From contig JAHQRK010000027.1 in NCBI GenBank assembly GCA_019828595.1, forward strand, positions 310,001-374,000: DNA of 64,000 bases, in the 5' to 3' direction. Source of the DNA: Aphanomyces cochlioides (taxonomy: Eukaryota; Oomycota; Saprolegniomycetes; Saprolegniales; Verrucalvaceae). The notes below the pieces were generated by a model that searched no databases, was not told where the DNA came from, and saw only the letters and a list, made by a program, of their open reading frames with translations. Made by a program: the position numbers and the translations under genes. The stretch's first letter is position 1; each line of letters starts with the position of its first letter. Shown here piece after piece: positions 43,539-54,590 of this stretch.

Positions 43539-45069
43539 TCACAGATTTTCATTGCGATGAACCGTCACGGCAGCGGCGTATCTGTTCATGGCCACTTCCG
43601 ACTGCGGCGCAATCCATTCCCTTGACAATAGCGACTCCATCAGGCATGAAAATACACCCGAACTCTTACCAGAGATACACGCCAGGTTTAGATTTCGATC
43701 GGTAGCATTTGATTCGACTGTCATGACCGAGGATTGTGCGAACATTTGGCCACAAGCTGCCAGCATGCTTTCGGACGTTGGATTTGTAGCCCAGCAAGTC
43801 CAAGACAGCTTCACGGAGATAAGTTTCTGGAATTGCGGTGTGTCCTGGGAGATTGGAAGTCGCATGGAGCAAAAGCTCTTCTTTGGCACATACAACAAGT
43901 CGCTCAATCTATGCGAAGAGCATCTCAATGGACAGCGTTCCTTGGTGTCGTACCATGCGTTCATCACTGGCTGAAAGAGTGTAGCAGTAGCGCAGAAGGC
44001 ACAGCGTCAGAATAATTCCAAGCACCTAGAAATCGTGTCAAACCACTTGAAATTGTTGGAACGGACGTACCAATGCATTCCGATTGTGCAATTGAACAAG
44101 AGTCCATTGAAATGATGACTGTAAAAAAGATACAAGGTGGGCTTTGACAGTGCTTAGCCGAGCTTGCTCGTGGGTCAATGCGTAGATGGTAACAGGAATG
44201 ACAAGCACAAAGATCAAGGCGATAAGAGCATGGATCATCCAGTTTCCATAGACTGAGGAATTGCGAGGACGAAGGCGTGCCTTGAGAGGTGTGTTTCTTT
44301 GGGTTCGCTTCGAGCCTGGGGATATTGAGGCTGGAGCAGGAGATGGCTTGGCCTTGCGACGAATTACACGTGGCACGTCTATGTGAGCACGCTCATTTGA
44401 CTCGGATGGTCGACGCATTCGCACAGGTGCAGTTGATTGACGTTTCTGATCTTGTTCGGGAGCTAAAGGTTGAGGTCGTGACTTCTGTTTGCTTGATTCC
44501 TCGCTTGGACCTCGGAATGGAGCGTAAATATTGATATTGTCATCTCCATAGCCCAGGTGCTTTAAGTGGTAATTCGACGTGGGCACGAGCTTTTCCTTTT
44601 CAGCTTGCACACGCAGTCTGACTTTCTTGTCGTCTTCTTCCAAGCGACGGAGCAACTCGTAACTTCGCTCGAGTTCAGCGGCTTTCACTCGTTTAGCAAA
44701 TGCCTCATCGGACTCATCAGATCGCTGCACTGGACGACGATCCAGTGGTCTACTTTTCTTCTCGGGGATAATCACTTTTGTTCTCCTGGGCATTTCCTCC
44801 ATTTGGCTTTGCCTTGGGACAGCTCTTTCTCGCACGTCAGTTGAATTGAGTTGACGGGACGATCGTCGAGGATCTAGCTGTGCCATTGCTCGTCGAATAC
44901 GTTCGTTCGACAACGCGGCCATCCGCTTCTTCTGCTCCTGTTGCATGATTTCATGAGCTTTATCTAGTCTTGTCACGGGTGATAGCAGCTTCGACGCCGG
45001 AGAGAGGAGGTCATCAGTGGGCAGGTGGGGCATAGCGGCCAAAATGCAATTCCACGTTTGAAAATTCAA
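43539..45069 (-). CDS. MAN1/LEM2/Src1-type inner nuclear membrane protein
   Basis: Exons 45069-44071, 44025-43954, 43908-43670 and 43620-43539 (introns 45, 45 and 49 nt) join in phase, giving 463 residues. A long basic, Ser/Pro/Arg-rich N-terminal region would face the nucleoplasm. Two membrane segments follow (WMIHALIALIFVLVIPVTIYAL and LGIILTLCLLRYCYTL). The C-terminal MSC (winged-helix) domain is visible as AVLDLLG, AGSLWPNVRTIL, DSRIKCY and the terminal VYLWEW signature. The lumen loop between the membrane segments is shorter than usual and no LEM motif is obvious. The frame also permits a start at 45033. The single-exon part alone would not reveal the family. Confidence 0.78.
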
Positions 45070-45078
45070 ATGCCGGCT

Positions 45079-45101
45079 ATCCGGATTATAAGCCGGATAA
45101 T
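45079..45101. promoter_or_regulatory. TATCCGGATTA...CCGGATAA motif upstream of MAN1-like gene
   Basis: Inverted CCGGAT elements 10-32 bp upstream of the predicted start codon at 45069, similar to those at 23638 and 34854. Confidence 0.45.
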
Positions 45102-45203
45102 TATGCTTCCTTTAAACTGGAAATCACACCTCAATGAAAAAGATGGACTTTTGTCAAAAGTCCGAAAAAGATACAAACTAACGTTAGAGATAAACTAACG
45201 TTA

Positions 45204-45422
45204 GAGCATCTCCACCGCGTCAAAGTTATTCTATTTCTATTCGAAGTTACGGAAAAAATAGATAGATTTTAGTGTTTATCCGGAAAATTTGGCGTGAATT
45301 TCTCTATTTTGGTTGAAATAGAAAGCAAACATCATATTTTGTCCGGATAATGCAAAAATAGCATCCGAAAAACCGAAGTTTGTAAATAGAAATAGAATAA
45401 CTTTGACTCGGTGGAGATGCTC
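45204..45422. mobile_element. PIF/Harbinger-type MITE, 219 bp
   Basis: Terminal inverted repeats of about 37 bp, GAGCATCTCCACCGCGTCAA at 45204 and its complement ending at 45422 (GACTCGGTGGAGATGCTC). The flanks are TTA on both sides (45201-45203, 45423-45425), the usual PIF/Harbinger target. The interior holds two further TCCGGATA-like sites. Confidence 0.9.
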
Positions 45423-46051
45423 TTATGCCTGAAAGTGAAGCACCTTCTCCTTGATTAGACTAGCCAATTCATATTGCATTAGGAATGGATTGCATCTGTG
45501 GAGTAGAATAACTACATGGCAGCTGGTAATGAATACTCCTCAGCTCTCGAGACGAATCGTTTTAGGCGTTGGATTAAGACAGGGTGGAAAATCGTATGCG
45601 AACTCAAGGCATGTTATACTTTCAGCCCTTGTTTTCCTCGATTATACCGGTATTGCTAAAGAATCGGACGTTCCAACTTGCCGCAAAGTCTCCAGTATCA
45701 AAAGCCATGACGTTGAGGTGCTTTTATACAGCAAGCTTTACAGTCCAGCTTCCTTGCTTCCTTGCGAACTTATCTCGGTGTGATAAAATCCACATCGAGT
45801 ATATAAAGTCAATGAATTCGAAATGGACTACGCACGAGTATCACGACGTCAGCAGGTTAAATTGTCAACTTGCTGGCTATAAAAGCCGTAAGGATGATCT
45901 GATTGGCTGTAAATATATTATAATTGGGTTAGAGTAGCCTCTGATTGGTTATTGGATTTTTAATATGGTGAGTTGTGATTGGATCTTATTTTGTATTGCA
46001 GGTTGGTGGTTTCAATCATTTTGGTCATCGTGTGGTTTGGGCATCAGAGCG

Positions 46052-46441
46052 ATGAGCTTGCTGCGTCTTGTGTCGCAATCGCTGGGCCGTCTTAGCCATG
46101 CCCCAGTGAAGCCAGCCTTTGCGTTGCAGCCACGCTTCCTCTCTGGCGTGCATCGCGTTCGCATGGACGTTTCGCACATGTGGAACGTCGGTTCCTTTCC
46201 AGTCGTGGACAAGAAGGCGTCGTCAACTGGATCTGTCTTTGACACGACTGGCATGTTGTCCAGCCTTCCAGATCCATTTCCCATGTTTGGCTACCCCACG
46301 GCGCCGCAATTGATTGGCGACATGGCGCAAGATGTCGAGTACCGCGCCGACTCGGTGCTGCGGAAACGACGAAAGAAGATGAACAAGCACAAGCACAAGA
46401 AGCGAAAGAAGGCGTTGCGCAATAGAACCAAGAAGAATTAG
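46052..46441 (+). CDS. Mitochondrial ribosomal protein mS38 (AURKAIP1/COX24 family)
   Basis: 129 residues. The N-terminus is rich in Arg/Ser/Leu without acids (MSLLRLVSQSLGRL), a mitochondrial presequence. The C-terminus is the family signature SVLRKRRKKMNKHKHKKRKK, which binds rRNA in the mitoribosomal small subunit. The start at 46052 follows a likely 5'-UTR intron end (ttgtattgcag near 46001), so the in-frame ATG at 45965 is not used. Confidence 0.9.
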   Translation: MSLLRLVSQSLGRLSHAPVKPAFALQPRFLSGVHRVRMDVSHMWNVGSFPVVDKKASSTGSVFDTTGMLSSLPDPFPMFGYPTAPQLIGDMAQDVEYRADSVLRKRRKKMNKHKHKKRKKALRNRTKKN

Positions 46442-46667
46442 AGTCGTAGAGTTTTGTACCATAGCTGGTCAAAAGGCAATATTGTCAAGATGCCAACACG
46501 ACGACAATGTGTTTTCTTCCTTTCATCACAGAACGTCCAGACGACCAGAGGCGAGATTAGCAGAGTTACATATCTACACGCTAGAAGGACTCGAATGAAA
46601 ATATACATGTCGCTCTCTCTAGCAAAAATATATAAATCGCTACATCTTCCTGCAAAATTGGGACCCT

Positions 46668-47585
46668 TTACAACAAAGTCACGTGCTGGCGAGGCGTGAG
46701 AGCTTCGTCCATTTCCGCCGCTTCGAGAGCTCCCGCAGTCGTGCCACCGGTCATGGGCGCACCTTCCACTGGGGACGCCATATAAGATGGCGGAGGTTGC
46801 TTCCTACGGAACAACACCACACCCACGATCAACGCCAAGGCCAACACACCCACGATAATGCCGATGATCGCACCAGTGGAGATTCCACCACCGCTATCTT
46901 TCGTGGGGTCGCTTCCACTTGTGTTGTTGTTGTTCGAGTTGGGAGCGGCGGTCGTGATAGCATCGTTGGGCGATTGCGTCGTAGCACCAGGGCTCACGAT
47001 CGTTCCATTCGGGGCTGCGGTCGTGTTGGCATCTGGAGCTGCAGTCGTAGTGGCATTGGGAGCCACTGTCGTGGTGGCATTTGGAGATAAAGTCGTGGCG
47101 TTAGGAGCAAGGGTAGTCGTGGCATTGGGTGCAACCGTCGTGGTCGAGTTGGGTGCGACCGTAGTCGTGGCGTTGGGTTCAAGAGTTGAAGTAGGCTTGG
47201 GGGTTGACGAAGTTGTCGTCGGTTCAGGCGTCGCGGTGGACGATGGAGTAGGCTTGGGCGAGTAAGGCGCAGGTTCAGGGCCTTTGCATTGAGCACCGCT
47301 TGTCTTTCGCACACAGCCCAGCGTGTTGGAGTTGGGCACAATGCCACAGCAGGTGCTGTAGCCAAGGGTAACCGTTCCATCGATGTTGGGCTGTCCTTCG
47401 GAGGGGCAGGCAAACTTGTCGAGCTTATCGTCACCACGGTACGCACCCGAGCATGGCTGCGCGTCGAGACAATAGATCGTGCCAGAACCCAAAAGCGACA
47501 CTGGCCATTGCCCTTCTCCACATTGTTGTGCATTCACAGTCGTGAGAGCCGCAAACGCGGCATATACCAAGGACGTGAGACGCAT
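46668..47585 (-). CDS. Mucin-like surface protein, secreted and single-pass membrane
   Basis: 305 residues; the start at 47585 gives a clean signal peptide (MRLTSLVYAAFAALTTVNA). About 100 residues of a Cys-rich extracellular module follow (eight cysteines, QQCGEGQWPVS...CGIVPN). Then comes a Thr/Pro/Asn/Ala stalk with repeats of NATTTVAP, rich in NxT sites and potential O-glycosylation, and a membrane segment (GAIIGIIVGVLALALIVGVVLF) with a basic stop and short tail. Likely a cell-wall or surface protein; the Cys-rich module is not assigned to a named domain. Confidence 0.8.
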   Translation of the reverse strand: MRLTSLVYAAFAALTTVNAQQCGEGQWPVSLLGSGTIYCLDAQPCSGAYRGDDKLDKFACPSEGQPNIDGTVTLGYSTCCGIVPNSNTLGCVRKTSGAQCKGPEPAPYSPKPTPSSTATPEPTTTSSTPKPTSTLEPNATTTVAPNSTTTVAPNATTTLAPNATTLSPNATTTVAPNATTTAAPDANTTAAPNGTIVSPGATTQSPNDAITTAAPNSNNNNTSGSDPTKDSGGGISTGAIIGIIVGVLALALIVGVVLFRRKQPPPSYMASPVEGAPMTGGTTAGALEAAEMDEALTPRQHVTLL

Positions 47586-47772
47586 CTCTTCTCCTCCCGG
47601 TGAAATTCTTGATTGACGACGGCACCTACTGGCTCTTCCCAGTGGATGTAACTCCAAAGTTCCATTCAATCAAAGTATACTTGGCTCCATATGCATACAC
47701 GAAAACTTCGAACTTCGCGGCGCTGTAATGGTTTTATTATGTGCTTCAACGAATTATAAGCTGCAAATTTGC

Positions 47773-47997
47773 TCATGGAAGAATCGAAGACTTGAGGTGC
47801 AAAGTGCCTTTTGACTTGGAATTTGAACCAGTGCACTCGACGGTGTAATGCATCTGGCGGCTGGCTCTTGTTTTTAATGCGGCATGGAGCGAAGGCGGCA
47901 GCTCCCCACATTCCACAGACGGTGCTCGCATGACCAAGGCGGTGGATATACGATCAAACACGCAACTTGAAGGAGGGATTTCCATGTCCAGTCGCAC
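47773..47997 (-). CDS. Small ORF, 74 aa, unknown
   Basis: Complete frame starting MRLDMEIPPSSCVFDRIS with coding-like composition, but no homology recognised and no neighbouring exon found. It may be a small gene or chance. Confidence 0.25.
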   Translation of the reverse strand: MRLDMEIPPSSCVFDRISTALVMRAPSVECGELPPSLHAALKTRASRQMHYTVECTGSNSKSKGTLHLKSSILP

Positions 47998-49855
47998 GAG
48001 ACAAAAAAATTAACGTGGTGGACACGAGATTCAACGTGAATGTTGCTCTTGCCTGGAATGGATGGAAAGACAAATATTTCGGTCGATCATGATGAGATTT
48101 GTGTGAGACAAGCTGGCGGTATCCACCATGAATTCGTCATGGATCGTTTCAAGGCGTATTCTCTGCTATTGCACTGCACTCGCTGATGAGATGCTAGTGT
48201 GGGTCGCTAAATGACCACCAAACTATGGCCAAGCTGGAGACAACTTCGTGTTGCAGTAGCTTGCACGTTGATGCGCATCGGGAAATCGAAATCACAGAAT
48301 GCACGACATGCCGCGTTGTTCCGAGCATCATATTGCTCTCAGATTACCATGGACTCGACGATTTATGTACGGATTAGTGTCTAGGTTGCAAAGATTAATT
48401 GCCTAACATTTCATACGTGTATGGCATGAAGAGATTTCGTGGATTTTGCTGCTAACAAGAAGATAAACACTCGACTCGCGATGACGGTCTTACAGTCAAT
48501 TGCATTTTTGACTGTGCTCTCATTTATCGAACAAATCCAATACTGGAGTTCGCTTGTGAATGCGACAAATCAAAGTTTCAAACCTTAAGTGGCGACCTCT
48601 ACACCAAGCTAATTGGTGCCTGCCGACTTGCTTCTTAAGACGAGCTTGCAACTTGGGAAACACGGAGATTCTGTTGAAAGTGCATCAACTATTGTGTGCT
48701 TCTAACGAAATTTGAGGAACGGTTTCATTCGGCTGAGGTATTGTCAAATCGATTCGAATTTTGGGGTTGCCCGGCATATCGAATCGACTGGGCAAATCGA
48801 TTTGTGAATTGACCAGCCAATCATATCACGTTAAAAATTTATTTTTTAGCCAATCATATGCATTTAATTTTGCACTCTCTTATATATCCGCCTTGACATC
48901 AACATGAAAATCGCAACAACAATGGTTCCTTGCGCAAAAGCTGCGCATCCCCAGAGTGGCTGATGGCTCTAGGAAGAACTCTTTAAACAGTATTGGTAAA
49001 TGATATTGTGCGTTTTACTCAAAATTTCCAAGATCGATCGAGCAATGACGCAAACTGTAAAAACAAATAAATATATCTATATTGGGAGGTTTTGAGGAAT
49101 TTTGCGTTTGTTTTCAGCCAATCAAATCTGGGCACAAAGTTTTGACTCGAGAAAAGCGGCGATGAATAGAAGTATCGACCACATGAATGCTTGATCCATA
49201 GCCAAGTCGCATCCAACAGTTTTTGGAAACAACCCCCAGTTCCATAAGCATCCCAACCAGTGCGTCGCCAGGTTGGTCTACAGTGCACAACTCTCCCCTA
49301 GCCAACGACGCGAGTGGATGTCGCCAAACAATAGAATGCTCATGAAGTGAACATACAAGCAGTAGTAAACGGAGTTCATATGCGCATGTTGGTGCATTGC
49401 AGTGTTGCAGGATTTTAATTATCCTCAATTCGACCAAAAAGATTAAAGGGTCGATTCTTGAGTGGTTCTTCACAAAGGCTAAATCAATCGAAATCGGCAA
49501 ATTTGGCCGGAATTGACAATACATTGTAAGAGAAAAAGAAATTCAAAATCGATTCGGTCAATAGACTGGAAAGTCCAAATTTGTGCGAAATTGACAAAAT
49601 GGAATCGATTAAGGGCTCTTCTAATTGGATTAAATTCCAAAATGCAAGTCGAACAGCCAATCAGAATCGATAACTAGCATACCGCACGCAAAACACACCC
49701 TGATACACATGACATATTAGAGTTATCCGTTAATAAAGTCAGCATGAAATAGGAAATGACTGTATCATATTCGGGTTTTGTGCTGTCCGAAAATTTGAGA
49801 CGTTTCATATCGAGTCCTTTCCGGATGAAATGGACGAGTCGTATCTTGAGAAACC
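47998..49855. other. Intergenic, about 1.9 kb, no gene supported
   Basis: Contains AGCCAATCA/T repeats and CAAATCGATT-like repeats (48745-48860, 49120, 49545-49670) suggesting decayed repeat elements. No domain-bearing ORF. Confidence 0.4.
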
Positions 49856-50969
49856 ATGGATGCGTCCGAGTCCTCGTCGTCATCGAGCGAAGAAGAGCTG
49901 ATGACCACAATGCATATACATACTATGTTCTATCAATGCTGCCGTCAGTGGGACAAACTTCTTCATGAGAGAAAATGTGGAATAGGACTTCCAAGGCTGC
50001 GAGGACAGATCGCAACCAGTACGCGATATCATGTCCCTTGTCTCGATTTCACCTTACATATTTAAAATCATAACGAATGTCACGTAGACTCAATTCGAGG
50101 AGTTTTCTCGTTTAGTCTGCCCCGTGATTGCTTCGAACGCTCGGACGACTGGTCTGCAGCATCGCCCAAACTCTGGTCGTCGGCCCAAATTGTCTCCACA
50201 ACAGCGCTTACTAGCATTTGTCTTATACCTCAAGCACGATAATTCAACGACATCCGAGTCATTCAATTGAAATTGGTCACGATCAGCTGCAAACGATGAC
50301 TCACAATTTACCGCGTCATGCGTGAATGCAGTTTGCAAAGATGAAATCCGTTGGCCGAATGCAACTCAACATGAACAGCTCGCATCAACTATCCCCAATT
50401 TCCCTGGATGTATAGGATTTATTGATGGCACGTTGTGCAAGATTCGTCGCCCACACAACAACCCATTGCACAAAAACTGGTACATTGCTTTAACAACACT
50501 GTCGTACTTGATCACAATGGCTTGATTATATTTGAAGATAATGGCTAACCATATCATGATGCCAATATTTTTCGTCAATCTGTATCAACACTGGCGTGAT
50601 CATTTTAGAGTCGGTGAATCGTATTTTGAATACCTACTTGGCGATCTTGGATATGTAGGAGAAGAGATGTTCATCATGCGACGCATTGGAAGTCGTGAAT
50701 TTGCTGATGGCGCCGACATATCACGCATCAATCTGTTCAATAAAATGCACGCTGGCTATCGAACTAAAGTGGAATGGGGAATTGGTGGTTTGAAGAGAAA
50801 ATGGCGCAGATTAATGAAGACGTTCGACGCATCGAAAGAGCGATTTCCAATCATATTTACTGTGGGATGTATAATGACAAACTTCGTTCATCGACATGAG
50901 ATGAACTTTGAGTACGAGAAACTTAGTCAAAATGAAGATAACATTCCAGGATGGGATGGTGATTTTTAA
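49856..50969 (+). pseudogene. Broken Harbinger DDE transposase
   Basis: The catalytic pattern is still readable: GCIGFIDGTLCKIRRP (Asp), EYLLGDLGYVG (Asp) and RTKVEWGIGGLKRKW (Glu), in the same order as the intact enzyme at 41378-42805 but from a different lineage. The frame changes near 50080 and at least twice between 50485 and 50590, with internal stops, so it is non-functional. It is convergent with the accessory ORF on the other strand, the same arrangement as the intact element. Confidence 0.85.
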
Positions 50970-52332
50970 CTTGCGATAATTGCAAACAATTTCCCTATTA
51001 CACTCTTGTTGTTCAAGCTAAACGACGGTTTAGAACAACGCATATATCAAATGCATTTTTGTTGCTGTGAGATTAGTCTTTGTCGACTAATGCAAGAGCT
51101 TTCTGTTTGAATTCGTCTTCTGTAAGGTCTCCCATAGCTTTCAATGTTTTCAAGTTTTCCAGCTTAAATTTGGTCAACTTGGCTTCATGGTATTGTTTTC
51201 TGTCTTCTCTTTGCTTTCGAAAGGCATCTGCAAGCACATTCAGTAATTCGACTTGTTGTTGGAGCATTTTCGACTTTACAGTGGTGGAAAGCATCGAGTG
51301 GACTTTTTATGTTTTGACCCAATAAATTACACTCTGGAAGAAATAAAAACAGTTTTCCTATGCAGTTTTTTCTGGTGATAACGACTGTATGAATACAATC
51401 ATTTAAAATCACATAGATTACAAGAAACGATGAAAAGTAGACGTGAGTGATATTTATTTTTCATCCTTATATTCTATTACCTGTTTAATTGAAATTATTT
51501 GACAAAACTGATTACATAATTTTTCAAGAGGTTCAAGAAAAATTAGTTGGATGATCGAAGTCTCTCATATTCGATTATTTTGATTTTGCAAATGATGGAC
51601 GATAATTGAGAGAACGAATATGCAATAAAATACGTTTATTCAATTCCATATCCATGAATTAAAAAGACTAATAATGCATTTATCCGATAAACAACAATAT
51701 TCATGTGCCTTGTGACCGCTTAAGTGGTTAAGAAGGATCGTTTGAACCTTCAAATATGAATAACATTCGAATATTTGTATTTAACTACGTATACTCTGTC
51801 ACAGGTACGTCAGATTTCTTGGAATCACTTGGTCGATGTGCAATGAAATGGTTGAACCAGATTGTGTACAGCATTTTGAATGGTGTTTGTGGTTGCGTCA
51901 CATGGATAAAGAAGGATAGAAAACATCTCTTTTGTTGTCAATCGCTTGACACTTTTTGGTGTGAACGGTTCGTGTCCCATCGGTCGAAATCGTTTTTGCT
52001 CATAATTTTTGCAATATTGCTCCGATTGACCTCAAACTACTTGCAAACTCTTGCTTTTGAAAAGCTCTATCGATTCACACCCTCAGATACCAAGAAAAGA
52101 AATCGACGTACTGTCAAAAAACGGGTTTGCAACAGCTTCATCCACACCAACGAGTTCTCCAACAAGCCGACAAAGAAATCGACGGTCTCCACGGGACATT
52201 TTGGCATACAAGTATCCCATAGACACGACGAATGCCTGGTTGCAAAAGGGTCGTCACAATATATCCTTGTACAGAACAAGAAAGTGGACGATTTGGCGGA
52301 CTTGATGCACAGACACAAAAGAACAGTAAAAA

Positions 52333-52380
52333 GGGGATGTAGCTCAGATATATGGTAGAGCGCCCGCTTAGCATGCGGGA
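52333..52380 (+). ncRNA. tRNA-Ala(AGC) 5' half, pseudogene or SINE head
   Basis: GGGGATGTAGCTCAG acceptor/D-arm, an expanded D loop (ATATATGG), then an intact anticodon arm CCCGC-TTAGCAT-GCGGG. Sequence diverges after the anticodon arm and no B box follows, so it cannot form a tRNA. Confidence 0.7.
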
Positions 52381-53677
52381 ATGACCTCGCGATGGATTTG
52401 AGCTATCAAGCACCATGATAGCAGCACAGGAACCCAACTTTCGATTCCAAACCATTTTGAGCCGATAAGGCTCCAAAACGACCATCGTAGCTCATTTCAG
52501 CTACACGACTCTGTATGCACCGATTAATATGGTGCATCCATCGCTACCCTCCATTGATGGAGGACACCAAGTATGGTTATCTATCTCAGAGCCGTTCGGA
52601 AGTTATGACTCCATCAAGTTTCGCACCCGAGACGCCCGATTGGAAAAATCACTGGTTTTGGCTAGCGCTCTCCCGCTACACGCTACCTATGGCGATTCTA
52701 ATGGTGCGCTATCCTTCGTACGTATCGTGGCTAAGATCCTGCCAAGTGGCTCCATGGACCGTGGCGCCGTTCGAAATCCAGCTCCGACGATGCTTGCGCT
52801 CGAGACCTATCCGCGCATGGCGCATGTCAAAATGGCACCTCCCAAATATTTTACCCGGTTTATTATTTTTGGGAGGTTTTCTCCAAATGCCCAACCCACA
52901 AGGGATTTTCTCTCTATCTCGCCGCCATCAACTCCGATGAAGACGCTCCTGAAAACAACTTTGCTTGTCATGGAACGGCCGACCTCGGTGATTTTTTTGG
53001 CTGGTCAAATCGTCCAAGAACATTTTATTTTGGATGGTCTTTTCCCTCAAACCCAGCTTGTCCTATGGATCCAGCGATTTAACTCGGCCTCCTGAGGTCG
53101 AATTAAATTGGCCACGACCTTTTTGGATTTTTTGGGCTCCTACCTCTTGCCAATTTATTTTCCTTGGGCCTGATTTTATTCTGTTTCGACCCTTTTGGCA
53201 ATTTTTGGCCTTCCTCTCCTGTCGGTTTATTTATTCATGGATCGACCCCAACTCAAGCTTTTATTTACTTGGCCTTTTTCACTGCGTACCTCCACTTGGA
53301 ATTTTTATCAAGACTTTTGTATATAAATTTTCAAGTCCTCCACAGTCAACCCGAAATTGCCTTGTATCTCGCCACCACCAACTCGGATCAAGACGGTCAT
53401 GAAAAGAAAGTTGCTTGTATGACTCTTCTCTATACTGTTGAATTTTTTCACAGTCTGAATCGCCATGCAACATTTTCTTTCTGCCATGGTTCCTCCAAAT
53501 TACCCCACACCCAAGTCTATTTCGGTTAAGCAACACTGGACGATTTTCCACAAGAACCTTCCAAGGTCACATTTCGCAACACATATTTATTATGCGACCT
53601 ATGAAGCCAAAATCGAAAGTCTGTTAATAGTTTGCGGCCTTTTGGGCCATATTAATTCTTTAATATACTCAGTTAAC

Positions 53678-53722
53678 CGCTTACCATGCGGGAGGTACAG
53701 GGATCGATACCCTGCTTCTCCA
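53678..53722 (+). ncRNA. tRNA-Ala-like 3' half
   Basis: Anticodon arm CCGC-TTACCAT-GCGG (one base from AGC), variable loop AGGT, T arm with GATCGATACC and acceptor strand ending TCTCCA. The 5' half upstream is unrecognisable. It complements the 5' half at 52333-52380, 1.3 kb away. Confidence 0.65.
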
Positions 53723-53723
53723 G

Positions 53724-53795
53724 GTGTCTGTATTATAGTGGTCAGTACTTCACGTTGTGGCCATGACATCCCGGGTTCGACTCCCGGCAGGCGCA
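53724..53795 (+). tRNA. tRNA-His(GTG)-like gene, possibly decayed
   Basis: 72 nt starting 1 nt after the tRNA-Ala half. D arm TATAGTGGTCAGTAC, anticodon loop TTGTGGC (GTG), a perfect T arm CCGGG-TTCGACT-CCCGG and acceptor 3' strand CAGGCGC plus A. The 5' acceptor strand GTGTCTG pairs using two G-T wobbles, and the anticodon stem has one A-C mismatch. These look like C-to-T decay. A T-run (TCTTTTT) follows immediately as Pol III terminator. Confidence 0.6.
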
Positions 53796-54590
53796 TCTTT
53801 TTAGCTTCTTTCTATTCAGGACACTACTCTTTCACGCGATCTCCTTTTCACCTCTGTAGGACACTTCTTTTCCAACAATATTTGTATTCTACTTGACAAG
53901 TATACACTGTCCACAATGAAAAATATAACAGTTAGACTTTGAACAGTATATTTCTTGGAATCACTTGGTCGATGTGCAATGAAATGGTTGAACTGGATAT
54001 TTTGGTTCAAAGTTGCACCTTACCTAAAATATGATATTTTTTGTTGAAGTCCCCTCGATGCTTTCCACCACTGTTAGTTGGCTTTTGTTTGCTTGCTGGA
54101 TCTTGCTTTTGACATTTGGTTTCTGTGGAATGGTCACGCCAGGCTCTCCGTTGATAATGTTTGATCTTTCGATGAGAACATTTCTCTTTGCATGTCCATT
54201 CGTCATTCTACATTCTAAGCTCTGATAGTATCTCGTCTGACTGTAAACATGCTTTGCCATCACTTACGTCACTGTTTCCAGTGTTTAGTGCCGATAGTTC
54301 TCCACGTAGGCGCATTTTCAATGTTTCCTGCGTAAAAGGAGAGTTTGGTATGCTGTGGTGTACTCATCGTACACCTTCTTCCAGACTTTGCTGGGAACTA
54401 GCTGGGTTGTGTTGCAATGCTTGCTACTGTATTCATTGAAATGATTGTGATACGACGCAATCAAGACGCTTAGATGAAGCGAATTGACGAGGTGCCTCGA
54501 CGTCTTCTGCTTTTTGGCCATATGCTTTTCTTCGTCGTCATGTTGTGCGTCTTCACTGCTCACGGGTAGATTATCTTGAGGGGTGTTCAT

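Larger units (their letters stand above)
51279..54074. mobile_element. TTA-flanked inserted element carrying tRNA relics
   Basis: Terminal inverted repeats CAGTGGTGGAAAGCATCGAG (51279; complement ending 54074), about 27 bp with one mismatch, TTA on both sides. It contains a 44-bp direct repeat (51814-51857 and 53950-53993), tRNA-Ala halves and a tRNA-His-like sequence. Open frames of 200 and 188 codons (51756-52358, 52529-53095) show no known domain and overlap others. No transposase; non-autonomous or composite. Confidence 0.65.
51073..54590 (-). pseudogene. Harbinger accessory ORF split by a 2.8-kb insertion
   Basis: 5' parts at about 54590-54318 (acidic/Lys start, MNTPQDNLPVSSEDAQ) and 54263-54078 (frame differs between them). 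3' part 51275-51073 is a coiled-coil tail (LADAFRKQREDRKQYHEAKL). Removing the insert at 51279-54074 with one TTA copy puts the last two parts in one frame (NKSQLKSKM). Position and convergence with the transposase relic identify it as the Myb-like partner gene. Confidence 0.65.

Noticed and set aside
43588..43974. 128-codon plus-strand ORF
   Set aside because: Antisense to MAN1-like exons 2-4.
46858..47265. 135-codon plus-strand ORF rich in Val/Gly/Ala
   Set aside because: Antisense shadow of the Thr/Pro/Asn repeat stalk of the mucin-like gene.
51756..52358. 200-codon ORF
   Set aside because: Low-complexity, contains the 44-bp direct repeat and runs into the tRNA-Ala relic; not gene-like.
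52529..53095. 188-codon ORF as a new gene
   Set aside because: Overlaps another equally long frame, no domain, lies inside a TIR-bounded repeat element.
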